In this document: positions 19,070-26,619 of the stretch, piece after piece
How the letters are laid out: the number at the start of each line of letters is the position of its first letter
Numbering within the stretch: the stretch's first letter is position 1
NCBI GenBank assembly: GCA_945883785.1
Contig: CAMCYD010000007.1
Location: forward strand, 1-35,565
Length of the DNA stretch: 35,565 nt
Origin: Helicobacter pylori PMSS1
Lineage (GTDB): Bacteria > Campylobacterota > Campylobacteria > Campylobacterales > Arcobacteraceae
Reading direction: 5' to 3'
Position numbers and translations under genes: made by a program
The notes under the pieces: model-generated
Told to the model about the DNA's origin: nothing
Databases searched by the model: none
Seen by the model: the letters and a program-made list of their open reading frames with translations, nothing else

Positions 19070-19075
19070 ATTGTA
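19070..19075 (-). promoter_or_regulatory. Candidate -10 of rplU
   Basis: TACAAT in the context ATAGATACAATTC lies 29 bp before the rplU ATG on the minus strand and would start transcription about 20 nt before the ATG. The -35 is not recognisable. The position, and its identity with the words found before atpF' and dnaG, support it. Confidence 0.5.
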
Positions 19076-19213
19076 TCTATATTAAGTTTAAAGTTTCTTT
19101 AATAAGTATATACAAATCTTTCAACAAACTAAGTTGCACAAAATCCAAGATTAAACTTGCTACATTACAATGCTTATATTAAAACAAAAATTAGAATGCT
19201 ACAAGGAGTCTCA

Positions 19214-20203
19214 ATGATTAAAAGTTTAAAGGTAATTGTTATTATGTTTTTAATAACATCATTTTCTTATGGTGCTGGTAAAATTACAGGTGGTAGCGAA
19301 CATGAGATTCCAAATTGGTTTAAGCAAAGTTTTTTAGATATTTCCGAAGATGTAAACGAGGCTACACAAAATAATAAGCATCTTATGTTATTTATAGATT
19401 TAGATGGTTGTCCATATTGTACTAAAATGCTCAAAGAAAGTTTTATAACAAAAAACTCTACTAGCAATTTTATGCAAAAACACTTTGATGTTATAAATCT
19501 AAATGTTAAAGGAAGTAAAGAGGTTATTTGGAAAGGAAAAACTTTAAGTGAAAAGGAGTTAGCAATTGATTTGCACATCCAATATAGTCCAACGATTCTA
19601 TTTTTAGACAAAGACAAAAATATAGTTCTCAGACTTAATGGTTACAGATCGGCAGAAAATTTTAAAATAATTTTAGGCTACATTGATGGAAAACATTATA
19701 AAAATCAAAAATTGTCTGAATATTTAGATGTAGTAAAAAGCAAATCACTTATTGAAAATCAAAAATCAAAAAAGATGCAAGATTTATCCAAAATAAATTC
19801 TCCTTTAGCAATTATTTTTGAAGAAAAGCAATGTAAAGAATGTAAATATTTCAATACAGTAACATTACAAAATAAAGATGTAAAAAAAGAATTTAATAAA
19901 TTTACAATCGTGAAATTTGACGCAAATTCAAATGAGGAATTTATTGGAGTTGATGGCATTAAAACTACACCCAGAGCATTTGTGAAGTCTATTAATCTTG
20001 ATTATAGACCTAGTATTCTTTTATACAATGAAAAGAAATTAGTATCAACGGCAGATGCTTTACTTTATAGCTTCCATTTAAAAGAATTGTTAAGATATGT
20101 AAGCGAAAAAGAATATAAATATTTTGATACTTATTTAGAATATTTATCAGTGAGACAAAAAGAATTAATTCAATCAGGGATAGATATAGATTTATCTGAA
20201 TAA
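19214..20203 (+). CDS. Secreted protein with two thioredoxin-like domains
   Basis: This is probably a periplasmic thiol-disulfide protein. I choose the ATG at 19214 (329 aa) because AAGGAG sits 5 nt upstream and the protein then starts with a Sec signal (about 1-20, ending SFSYG). The first thioredoxin-like domain has the active-site motif CPYC at 66-69 with the cis-Pro loop YSPTILF at 124-130, resembling SoxW/DsbE-like and thioredoxin_7 proteins. A second domain starts at about 197 with a second CxxC, CKEC (207-210), and its own RPSILLYN loop. The last 50 residues are helical. It is divergent from rplU and followed by a bidirectional terminator. Its partner is unknown. Confidence 0.8.
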   Translation: MIKSLKVIVIMFLITSFSYGAGKITGGSEHEIPNWFKQSFLDISEDVNEATQNNKHLMLFIDLDGCPYCTKMLKESFITKNSTSNFMQKHFDVINLNVKGSKEVIWKGKTLSEKELAIDLHIQYSPTILFLDKDKNIVLRLNGYRSAENFKIILGYIDGKHYKNQKLSEYLDVVKSKSLIENQKSKKMQDLSKINSPLAIIFEEKQCKECKYFNTVTLQNKDVKKEFNKFTIVKFDANSNEEFIGVDGIKTTPRAFVKSINLDYRPSILLYNEKKLVSTADALLYSFHLKELLRYVSEKEYKYFDTYLEYLSVRQKELIQSGIDIDLSE

Positions 20204-20229
20204 AAAAGGCGGTCACAAACCACCTTTTT
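20203..20229. terminator. Bidirectional intrinsic terminator
   Basis: AAAAAGG-C-GGT (20203-20213) pairs with ACC-A-CCTTTTT (20219-20229) around a 5-nt loop, with one mismatch. A and T runs flank it on both sides, so it can end both the plus-strand thioredoxin-like gene, whose stop it adjoins, and the convergent ridA gene, 24 bp away. Confidence 0.85.
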
Positions 20230-20253
20230 AACGGACAAGCTTACAAATAAAGA

Positions 20254-20637
20254 CTAACGATAATCCCTTACCCCTGCAATTACATCCATCTCAAGCATAG
20301 CATTTTTTGGTAAAGATTTTACAGCTATAGTACTTCTAACTGGTTTATGGTCGCCAAAAGCTTCAGCCATAATAACATTTACGATACCAAAATCATTCAT
20401 ATCAGTAAGAAATATGCTTACTTTTATAACCTCATTTAATGAGCTATTATTATCTTCCAAAATAGCACTTATATTCGCGAATATCTGTCTTGTTTGTTTT
20501 TTGATATCATTTTCTATCATCTCTCCTGATAGAGTAAGTGCTATTTGCCCAGATGTATAAATCAATCCGCCAACTTTAACGGCTTGTGAGTAAGGTCCTA
20601 TTGCAGCTGGTGCTTTATTTGTATTTAAAAATTCCAT
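20254..20637 (-). CDS. ridA: RidA family reactive enamine/imine deaminase
   Basis: RidA hydrolyses reactive enamines and imines such as 2-aminoacrylate formed by PLP enzymes. The start at 20637 (127 aa, MEFLNTNKAPAAIGPYSQ) is preceded by AGAGGGG and matches the family N-terminus; the longer frame to 20721 would run into dnaG. Motifs are IGPYSQAVKVGGLIYTSGQI and, near the end, RSTIAVKSLPKNAMLEMDVIA, with the substrate-binding Arg and the catalytic-site Glu. It lies 55 bp downstream of dnaG and may be co-transcribed with it. Confidence 0.94.
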   Translation of the reverse strand: MEFLNTNKAPAAIGPYSQAVKVGGLIYTSGQIALTLSGEMIENDIKKQTRQIFANISAILEDNNSSLNEVIKVSIFLTDMNDFGIVNVIMAEAFGDHKPVRSTIAVKSLPKNAMLEMDVIAGVRDYR

Positions 20638-20692
20638 TTTTCCCCTCTTTTGTATTTTCTTGTATTTTACTAAAAAGACAATTAAAGGATAA

Positions 20693-22333
20693 TTATATTT
20701 TTCTGATACTTCCGATGTCACCTTTTTTTATAGCGTCAATATTGTCTTTTAAAATTCTAATTTTTCTTGTTTTTTCTTTAAATTCTATCTCTTTATCGTT
20801 TGAAATATTTTGTAATATCTTGTTATAATATGGAACCAAAAGCAACATAAGCTGACTTTTAAGTTCTTCTACATTATATACTTTTACCTCTTCTTGAAGC
20901 AAAATTCCCCTAAGTGTAGGGTCATTTATGTCATCCAAAAAAAGATTAAATTCATTTCTATGTGTTTGAAACATCTCTTCACTTATGACATTTAAAACCA
21001 TGCCGAGCAAGCTTTCCGTTTCGAGTAAAGTTTTAATTATACTTAGCTCTGCGATATCTACTTGTGCTAAATGTAGCCTTTGTGAGTGAAATCGCTTATT
21101 TTCTTTGGTGAGATTGACTAAATTTGAATTAATATTTAATTTACTAGAAACATATGATTGATAAGATTGTTGCATTATCGGGGTTAAACTCTTAAAATAA
21201 TCATTTATCTCATTCAGTGCTTTTTGCTTCTCGTTTGGATTTAATAAATCATGATTTTTTGATATAAAATCAATACAGTACTCCACGAAAGGTTTTGGAT
21301 GCAAAAACATCTCATTAAGCTGTTCTATTTTTCTATTTTTTACCATATCAGCTGGATCCAAACTTTCCCCAAATATTACAACTCCACCATCATAACTATT
21401 GTGACTCAGTAGAGTACTTGCTTTAAAAGCAGCGTTTTGTCCCGCACTATCTCCATCATAAGCCAAGATAATCTTTGATTCGCTTCGTTTTAGAAGAGGT
21501 AAATGTTCAGTAGTTAGTGCCGTTCCAAGAGTCGCAACTGCTGTTTTAAAGCCAGCTTGATGAAGCATAATAACATCCAAATATCCTTCAGTTACAATTA
21601 TTTTATGCTCTTTAAAAATATGTTCTTTTGCGATGTTATATCCATAAAGTAACTTACTTTTATTGAAATATTTTGTTTGTGGAGAGTTGATATATTTTGC
21701 ATTATGTCCGCTAATTGTCCTTCCTCCAAAACCAACAAGTTGATTATTGGCACTATAAATAGGAAAAGTTATTCTATCAATAAACCGAGAATAAATACCA
21801 TTCTGCCCATAATCAATAAGCCCAAAATCTTTCGCATCTGCTAGATTTAAAAAGTTATTTTTAAGATAATTGATTGTTTCATTTGAAGTAGGTGCAAAAC
21901 CCACTTCAAATTTTTCTATTGAAAAAGAGGAGATACCTCTGTCTTTCAAGTAGGCATTTACGGTCTCATTTGTTGAGAGTAATTTTTGATAATATTCATT
22001 TAATTTTTCTATTACACTATAATCTTGTCTTTGATAATTATCATCATATTCAAGGGGAAAGTTGGAAAGCATCGCTACTTTCTCAAGAGCTTCAGGATAA
22101 CTTAACTTTTCAAATTCCATCACAAACTTGATAGCATCACCCCCTACTCCACACCCAAAACAATGGTAAATTTGTTTTGCAGGGCTTATCACAAAAGATG
22201 GTGTTTTTTCTCCATGAAATGGACAGCAAGCTTTAAAATTTGCTCCACTTTTTTTGACTTGGATGTAGCCACCTAAAATATCAACAATATCGATAGTATT
22301 TCTGAGGTTTTCAATTGAATTTTTTGTAATCAT
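20693..22333 (-). CDS. dnaG: DNA primase
   Basis: DnaG makes RNA primers at the replication fork. The N-terminal CHC2 zinc finger has C37, H40, C58 and C61 (CCPFH ... YHCFGCG). The catalytic core follows (VGFAPTSNETINYLKNNF, FGGR) and then the TOPRIM domain with VTEGYLDVIMLHQAGF and AYDGDSAGQNAA. The C-terminal 120 residues would be the helicase-binding domain. At 546 residues it is typical of this phylum. The start MITKNSIENLRN matches the family, yet no Shine-Dalgarno is visible upstream (AATCTAACCT), so initiation may be leaderless or nearly so. Confidence 0.96.
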   Translation of the reverse strand: MITKNSIENLRNTIDIVDILGGYIQVKKSGANFKACCPFHGEKTPSFVISPAKQIYHCFGCGVGGDAIKFVMEFEKLSYPEALEKVAMLSNFPLEYDDNYQRQDYSVIEKLNEYYQKLLSTNETVNAYLKDRGISSFSIEKFEVGFAPTSNETINYLKNNFLNLADAKDFGLIDYGQNGIYSRFIDRITFPIYSANNQLVGFGGRTISGHNAKYINSPQTKYFNKSKLLYGYNIAKEHIFKEHKIIVTEGYLDVIMLHQAGFKTAVATLGTALTTEHLPLLKRSESKIILAYDGDSAGQNAAFKASTLLSHNSYDGGVVIFGESLDPADMVKNRKIEQLNEMFLHPKPFVEYCIDFISKNHDLLNPNEKQKALNEINDYFKSLTPIMQQSYQSYVSSKLNINSNLVNLTKENKRFHSQRLHLAQVDIAELSIIKTLLETESLLGMVLNVISEEMFQTHRNEFNLFLDDINDPTLRGILLQEEVKVYNVEELKSQLMLLLVPYYNKILQNISNDKEIEFKEKTRKIRILKDNIDAIKKGDIGSIRKI

Positions 22334-22340
22334 AGGTTAG

Positions 22341-22356
22341 ATTGTATCATAGTATA
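22341..22356 (-). promoter_or_regulatory. Candidate dnaG -10 boxes very close to the ATG
   Basis: On the minus strand there are two possible -10 boxes: TATACT (22356-22351) and TACAAT (22346-22341, in GATACAAT). They would put the start of transcription about 11 nt or about 1 nt before the dnaG ATG (22333), giving a very short or absent leader. Confidence 0.4.
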
Positions 22357-22380
22357 ACTAATAAGAATAAGTTAGTTATA
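22353..22380. promoter_or_regulatory. 9-bp dyad between divergent dnaG and TPR-gene promoters
   Basis: TATAACTAA (22353-22361) and TTAGTTATA (22372-22380) are perfect inverted repeats with a 10-nt spacer. The left arm overlaps the candidate dnaG -10 and the right arm overlaps the TATAAT of the plus-strand gene, so a regulator bound here could act on both promoters. Confidence 0.4.
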
Positions 22381-22382
22381 AT
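22377..22382 (+). promoter_or_regulatory. Candidate -10 of the TPR-rnhA-rnc operon
   Basis: A consensus TATAAT lies 28 bp before the TTG start of the TPR gene, giving a leader of about 20 nt that contains AAGGACA. No clear -35 is seen. Confidence 0.5.
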
Positions 22383-22409
22383 CTCTTTTTTAAATTTTAA
22401 GGACACATT

Positions 22410-23459
22410 TTGAATGGTTTAGTATTAGAATATCGTGACCCTCTTTTTGGGATTTTCACTATATTTTTGATTGTATTTATCGCTTCTTTTCTCACTTATG
22501 CTTACAATATTTATATTGAACGAAAATCAAGAAAAGAGTATCGAAACTTTATCAAAAAATTTGAATTAGGGGATCTTAAAGAGGATGACTACATCTCTCT
22601 TTACACAACTTACAATCTCCCATTCGACTCTATCATCCTTTTGGCTTCTTCATTTTTACACAAAGGAGAATACAACAAAGCAGTTTCAGTCTATAAAGCC
22701 CTTTTATTACATGTCAAAGAGCCTGTCAAAAAAGAGGAACTTCTTGAACTTCTTGGAAAAACTTATTTTAAAGGTGGATTTTTACAAAGAAGCAAAGAGG
22801 TGTATCTCAAAATCCTCAAATTTTCACCACGAAACAAACAAGCCCTTTTTCATCTTCTTTTTATTAATGAAAAATTAAAAGATTATCCAAAAGCGGAAGA
22901 TATTTTAGAATCACTTGATGAACTTGATGAGGATGTTAAAATAGATAAAACTTATATCAGAACACTCTATATTATAGACAATCCAACGATTTCAACAGAG
23001 GAAAAGACAACAAGATTGGTCAATATTTTCACACTCAATCCCCTTGTTGAAAGATTGTTGCTACAATTTTTACTCAGATACAATAAAGAGTTTTTTTGGG
23101 GAAATACCCAACTTTTCAATCTTACAAAAATAATCGATTTACTATGGTATCTTGATGTAAGTGACATTACTTTGGATGTCGTTATGGAAAATACATTTTT
23201 AAAAAGTTTATATAGTGCAAAAGGATACATAAAAGATAACTCTCCAAGTGAACTCTTTGAGCTCTCTGTGCTGATCTCCACAAAAAATTCAACATTAGAT
23301 GTCAATTTAGACCTCAATTTTTATTTTATTTGTTCAAAATGCAAAAAAACTATTCCGATGTATGATAGCAGATGTCCGCATTGTCATAGCATCTTGACCC
23401 TCAAAGTCAAACCACAACTTAGCAAAGGTTATTATGAAAAAAATTCGTCTCTACAGTGA
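22410..23459 (+). CDS. Membrane-anchored TPR protein with C-terminal zinc ribbon (LapB-like)
   Basis: The gene begins with TTG, set by AAGGACA 6 nt upstream; no ATG fits. Residues about 13-33 form one membrane helix, 45-180 carry TPR-type helical pairs (ALFHLLFINEKLKDYPKAED and its neighbours), and the C-terminus has a four-cysteine zinc ribbon, CSKCKK...CPHCHS, at about 317-335. A single N-terminal helix, TPRs and a terminal rubredoxin-like ribbon is the architecture of LapB/YciM, which in E. coli couples lipopolysaccharide amount to LpxC degradation by FtsH. I infer a related envelope role but cannot prove orthology. It overlaps rnhA by 26 bp. The same gene position (dnaG-X-rnhA-rnc-aroC) is known in Campylobacter. 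Confidence 0.75.
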   Translation: MNGLVLEYRDPLFGIFTIFLIVFIASFLTYAYNIYIERKSRKEYRNFIKKFELGDLKEDDYISLYTTYNLPFDSIILLASSFLHKGEYNKAVSVYKALLLHVKEPVKKEELLELLGKTYFKGGFLQRSKEVYLKILKFSPRNKQALFHLLFINEKLKDYPKAEDILESLDELDEDVKIDKTYIRTLYIIDNPTISTEEKTTRLVNIFTLNPLVERLLLQFLLRYNKEFFWGNTQLFNLTKIIDLLWYLDVSDITLDVVMENTFLKSLYSAKGYIKDNSPSELFELSVLISTKNSTLDVNLDLNFYFICSKCKKTIPMYDSRCPHCHSILTLKVKPQLSKGYYEKNSSLQ

Positions 23460-23868
23460 TGGAAGTAGTTTAGGAAATCCTGGACCAGGTGGTTGGGGAA
23501 CTATCTTGAAATACAAAGATACAAAGAAAGAACTCAGCGGAGGAAATCCCCATACCACAAACAATATCATGGAACTCACAGGTGTAGTTGAGGGGTTAAA
23601 ATCACTCAAAGAGCCTTGTGATGTTGAAGTAATAAGCGATAGTAAATATGTTGTCCAAGGAATAAATGAATGGCTCACAAACTGGGAAAAAAATAACTGG
23701 CGAACTGCTTCAAAAGCTCCTGTTAAAAATCTTGAATTGTGGCAAGAATATTTAACGGTTTCGAAAAAACACACAATATTTGCTATTTGGGTAAAAGGAC
23801 ACGCTGGACATATTGAAAATGAAAGATGTGATATTTTGGCAAAAAACGAAGCTGAAAAGCTAAGATAA
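23434..23868 (+). CDS. rnhA: Ribonuclease HI
   Basis: This enzyme removes RNA from RNA-DNA hybrids. The catalytic residues are in place: D9 in YSDGSSLGNPGPGG, E47 in NIMELTGVV, D69 in ISDSKYVV, and a later Asp in ENERCDILAK, with the HAGH loop before it. At 144 residues it matches E. coli RNase HI (155). The ATG lies 26 bp inside the end of the preceding TPR gene, with AAAGG upstream, so the two are translationally linked. Confidence 0.96.
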   Translation: MKKIRLYSDGSSLGNPGPGGWGTILKYKDTKKELSGGNPHTTNNIMELTGVVEGLKSLKEPCDVEVISDSKYVVQGINEWLTNWEKNNWRTASKAPVKNLELWQEYLTVSKKHTIFAIWVKGHAGHIENERCDILAKNEAEKLR

Positions 23869-23915
23869 ATCAAACTCAAATCAAAATTTAATTACACTAA
23901 GGAAAAAGGAAAAAA

Positions 23916-24599
23916 ATGAAGAAATACACAGAACTAGAGAAGTGTTTGGGTTATCAGTTTGTAAATAAAAATCTGATAATCGAGGCTCTCACTCATAAAA
24001 GCTTCAAAAAAGCATACAACAATGAAAGATTAGAATATTTAGGAGATGCGGTTCTCAATTTAATTGTAGGTGAGTTTTTATACAATAAATTTCCAGAATC
24101 AAACGAGGGAGATTTATCTAAAATCAGAGCTAGTTTAGTCAATGAAAAAGGCTTCACAAAATTAGCTATTGCTATAAATTTAGGTGATTATATTTATCTT
24201 TCTGAAGCGGAAGATAGAAATAGTGGGAGAACAAAAGCTTCAATACTTTCAGATGCTTTTGAAGCAATTATGGGTGCTATTTATTTGGAGGCTGGGATTT
24301 TAGTACTCAAACCTATTGTCTTAAATCTTTTGCTTGAAAACTATGAGAATATCAATCTTGATGAGCTTTTTAGTGATTACAAAACAGCACTTCAAGAGAT
24401 TACTCAGGCTAAATTTGGAGAAATTCCTGTGTACAAATTAGAGAGTGCCTCAGGACCAGACCATTTGAAACTCTTTGAACTTTCTCTTTGGATAGGTGAC
24501 AAACACTATACAACAGCAACGGGAAAAAGTAAAAAATTAGCACAGCAAGCAGCTGCAAAAATTGTACTGCAACAACTACAAAATGAAAACCACAAATAG
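23916..24599 (+). CDS. rnc: Ribonuclease III
   Basis: This double-strand RNA endonuclease acts in rRNA processing. The catalytic signature NERLEYLGDAVLNL (36-49) with its Glu and Asp, and the second acidic pair in SDAFEAIMGAIYLEAG, are intact. A double-stranded RNA-binding domain follows at about 155-225 (DYKTALQEITQAKFG... GKSKKLAQQAAAKIVLQQL). Length is 227 residues. A strong AAGGAAAAAGGA tract precedes the ATG. It is followed by aroC after 8 bp. Confidence 0.97.
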   Translation: MKKYTELEKCLGYQFVNKNLIIEALTHKSFKKAYNNERLEYLGDAVLNLIVGEFLYNKFPESNEGDLSKIRASLVNEKGFTKLAIAINLGDYIYLSEAEDRNSGRTKASILSDAFEAIMGAIYLEAGILVLKPIVLNLLLENYENINLDELFSDYKTALQEITQAKFGEIPVYKLESASGPDHLKLFELSLWIGDKHYTTATGKSKKLAQQAAAKIVLQQLQNENHK

Positions 24600-24607
24600 G
24601 AAAAAAG

Positions 24608-25696
24608 ATGAATAGTTTTGGGAGAAAGTTTCGATTTACAACTTTTGGGGAAAGTCATGGAGTTGCGCTTGGTTGTATCGTTGATGGTGTTCCTGCTGGG
24701 ATAAAGATAGATTTAGAATATATCCAATCTCAAATGGATATGAGAAAACCAGGGCAAAACAAAACACAAACGCAAAGAGCTGAAGCGGACAAAATAGAGA
24801 TTTTAAGTGGTGTTTTTGAAGGTGTTAGCACTGGAACTTCTATCGCTATGGTACTTTATAATGGCAACCAAAAAAGTGGTGATTATGAAAATGTCAAAAA
24901 TATTTTCCGTCCAGCTCATGCTGATTTTACCTACTTTCATAAATATGGGATACGAGACTATCGAGGTGGTGGAAGAAGTAGTGCTAGAGAAACAAGTGCT
25001 AGAGTGGCTGCTGGAGCGATTGCTGATTTGATTTTAAATGAAGTTGGTATCAAAGTTGAGTTTGGTGTCTGTGAGATAGCTGGTATTAGTGGAGAAAGTT
25101 TTGATTTTACACATTCTTTGACAAGTGAAATATTTGCTTTAGATAAAAATAAAGAAAAAGCCCAATATGATGCAATCATTGAAGCAAAAAATGCTCACGA
25201 TAGTGTTGGTGGAGTTGCACTTATCAAAGCTTCCAATGTTCCAGTTGGACTTGGTGAGCCAATATACTACAAACTTGATAGCCTCATCGCTGATGCTATG
25301 ATGAGTATCAATGCAGTCAAAGGTGTTGAAATAGGCGACGGAATCACAAGTACAAAAATAAGAGGAAGCCAAAATAATGACCAAATCACAAAAGATGGCT
25401 TTGCTTCCAATCATAGCGGTGGAATCCTTGGAGGAATAAGTAATGGGGATGAAATATTCACTAAAGTGTATTTCAAACCAACACCCTCTATTTTTATCGA
25501 ACAAAATACAATTGATATAGATGGAAATGAAGTGAAATACAAATTAAGCGGACGGCACGACCCTTGTGTGGCTACAAGAGGAAGTGTTGTTGCGAAAGCG
25601 ATGATGAGTATCGTTTTAGCAGATATGTTATTATTAAATATGGGTTCAAAAGTGGAACATCTCAAAAAGATATATCCAAATAATACTATAAAATAA
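24608..25696 (+). CDS. aroC: Chorismate synthase
   Basis: This FMN-dependent lyase makes chorismate from EPSP, the last step of the shikimate pathway. The family motifs are FGESHGVALGCIVDGVPAG near the N-terminus, RPAHADFTYFHKYGIRDYRGGGRSSARET (in part), and the C-terminal SGRHDPCVATRG. At 362 residues it has normal length. It is the fourth gene of the plus-strand operon that starts with the LapB-like gene. Confidence 0.97.
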   Translation: MNSFGRKFRFTTFGESHGVALGCIVDGVPAGIKIDLEYIQSQMDMRKPGQNKTQTQRAEADKIEILSGVFEGVSTGTSIAMVLYNGNQKSGDYENVKNIFRPAHADFTYFHKYGIRDYRGGGRSSARETSARVAAGAIADLILNEVGIKVEFGVCEIAGISGESFDFTHSLTSEIFALDKNKEKAQYDAIIEAKNAHDSVGGVALIKASNVPVGLGEPIYYKLDSLIADAMMSINAVKGVEIGDGITSTKIRGSQNNDQITKDGFASNHSGGILGGISNGDEIFTKVYFKPTPSIFIEQNTIDIDGNEVKYKLSGRHDPCVATRGSVVAKAMMSIVLADMLLLNMGSKVEHLKKIYPNNTIK

Positions 25697-25715
25697 TGAT
25701 TACATTGGATTCAAT

Positions 25716-26180
25716 ATGATTTTTGGAAGAATTATTTTGGAGAAATTATCAAATAGACTTGTAGAGTATTTAGAAAATAATTTGCGATTACATATACAAA
25801 ACATAGGTCAAGTTGATAATGTTCAAGAAATAAATTTGTCACATCAAACCGCTTGTATATCGATTTCCAATCCTACAAATGCAACTATTGCTCTAAGTAC
25901 TTCACATAAACTTTCAGAAATCCTACTTAAAAATTTCATCACTGGAAATATCTCAAGTGAAGATATGAATGAATTTTCACAAATATGTTTAGCAGAGACT
26001 CTCAATATAGCACTTGGTAATATTATAAAAGATTTACCTCAAGAATATGGAAATATTGATATTGCATCCCCATATTTCTTAGAAAATCAACAAATAATTT
26101 ATCCAACACATACAACTGAAATGTATATATTAAAAATTAATATAGAAAATGAAATAATGCTAGTATGTTATTTTACTTGA
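25716..26180 (+). CDS. CheX-like chemotaxis phosphatase
   Basis: This is a 154-residue cytoplasmic protein with the CheX fold signature. The phosphatase motif ExxN is seen as E94-x-x-N97 in AETLNIALGNI, the same spacing used by CheX and CheC to dephosphorylate CheY-P. A CheY-like gene follows 30 bp later, which supports this. The ATG at 25716 has only a weak GGA upstream; a TTG at 25737 (giving MEKLSNRLVEYL) is an alternative. It follows aroC by 19 bp and may be carried by that operon. Whether it acts on flagellar CheY or only on its neighbour is not visible. Confidence 0.72.
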   Translation: MIFGRIILEKLSNRLVEYLENNLRLHIQNIGQVDNVQEINLSHQTACISISNPTNATIALSTSHKLSEILLKNFITGNISSEDMNEFSQICLAETLNIALGNIIKDLPQEYGNIDIASPYFLENQQIIYPTHTTEMYILKINIENEIMLVCYFT

Positions 26181-26210
26181 TATTATTATAACAATAAGAG
26201 GAAAAAACCA

Positions 26211-26579
26211 ATGGCAAAAATATTAGTAGTTGATGATGCAAAGATTATGAGAATGAGTATAAAAAATATGCTAAGTGACTTAGGACACAAAGTTATTGGG
26301 GAAGCAGATAGTGGATATAGTGCCATAAATGAGTATAAAAAACTCAATCCAGATATAGTGACTATGGATATTACAATGCCACAAGAAAATGATATCGCTG
26401 ATGGAATTGAAGCAGTAAAACAAATCATTGCTTATGATAAAAATGCAAAAATTATAATGATAACTTCACATGGCGAACAAGACAAAGTAATCAAAGCAAT
26501 ACAAAGTGGTGCTTCAAACTACTTATTAAAACCACTTCAAATAGATAAATTGAGAGAAGTCTTAAATAAACTGCAATAA
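26211..26579 (+). CDS. Single-domain CheY-like response regulator
   Basis: This is a 122-residue receiver without an output domain. Phosphorylation and switch residues are D8, D9 and D53 (phospho-acceptor), T85 and K107. Between the acceptor strand and helix 3 the usual MPEMDG becomes MPQENDIADG, a four-residue enlargement of that loop seen in some Campylobacterota receivers. GAGG lies upstream of the ATG. It is paired with the CheX-like gene, so the two probably form a phosphorylation and dephosphorylation unit. The kinase that feeds it is not in this window unless it is the orphan kinase at 28326. Confidence 0.85.
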   Translation: MAKILVVDDAKIMRMSIKNMLSDLGHKVIGEADSGYSAINEYKKLNPDIVTMDITMPQENDIADGIEAVKQIIAYDKNAKIIMITSHGEQDKVIKAIQSGASNYLLKPLQIDKLREVLNKLQ

Positions 26580-26598
26580 ATTTATTATACAAAATATA

Positions 26599-26619
26599 GA
26601 TGGGAATTAGATCCCCATC
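26599..26619 (-). terminator. Weak hairpin overlapping the end of the dehydrogenase gene
   Basis: GATGGG (26599-26604) and CCCATC (26614-26619) pair around a 9-nt loop between the convergent CheY-like gene and the dehydrogenase. The loop contains the dehydrogenase stop codon. TATATTTT follows on the minus strand. It is short, so it is only a probable terminator. Confidence 0.4.

Noticed and set aside
19157-19213. Upstream extension of the thioredoxin-like protein by 19 residues
   Set aside because: The extension has no ribosome site and would hide the signal peptide; AAGGAG stands at the right distance from the ATG at 19214.
20638-20721. Longer N-terminus for RidA
   Set aside because: It overlaps the end of dnaG and adds residues not found in the family; AGAGGGG precedes the internal ATG at 20637.
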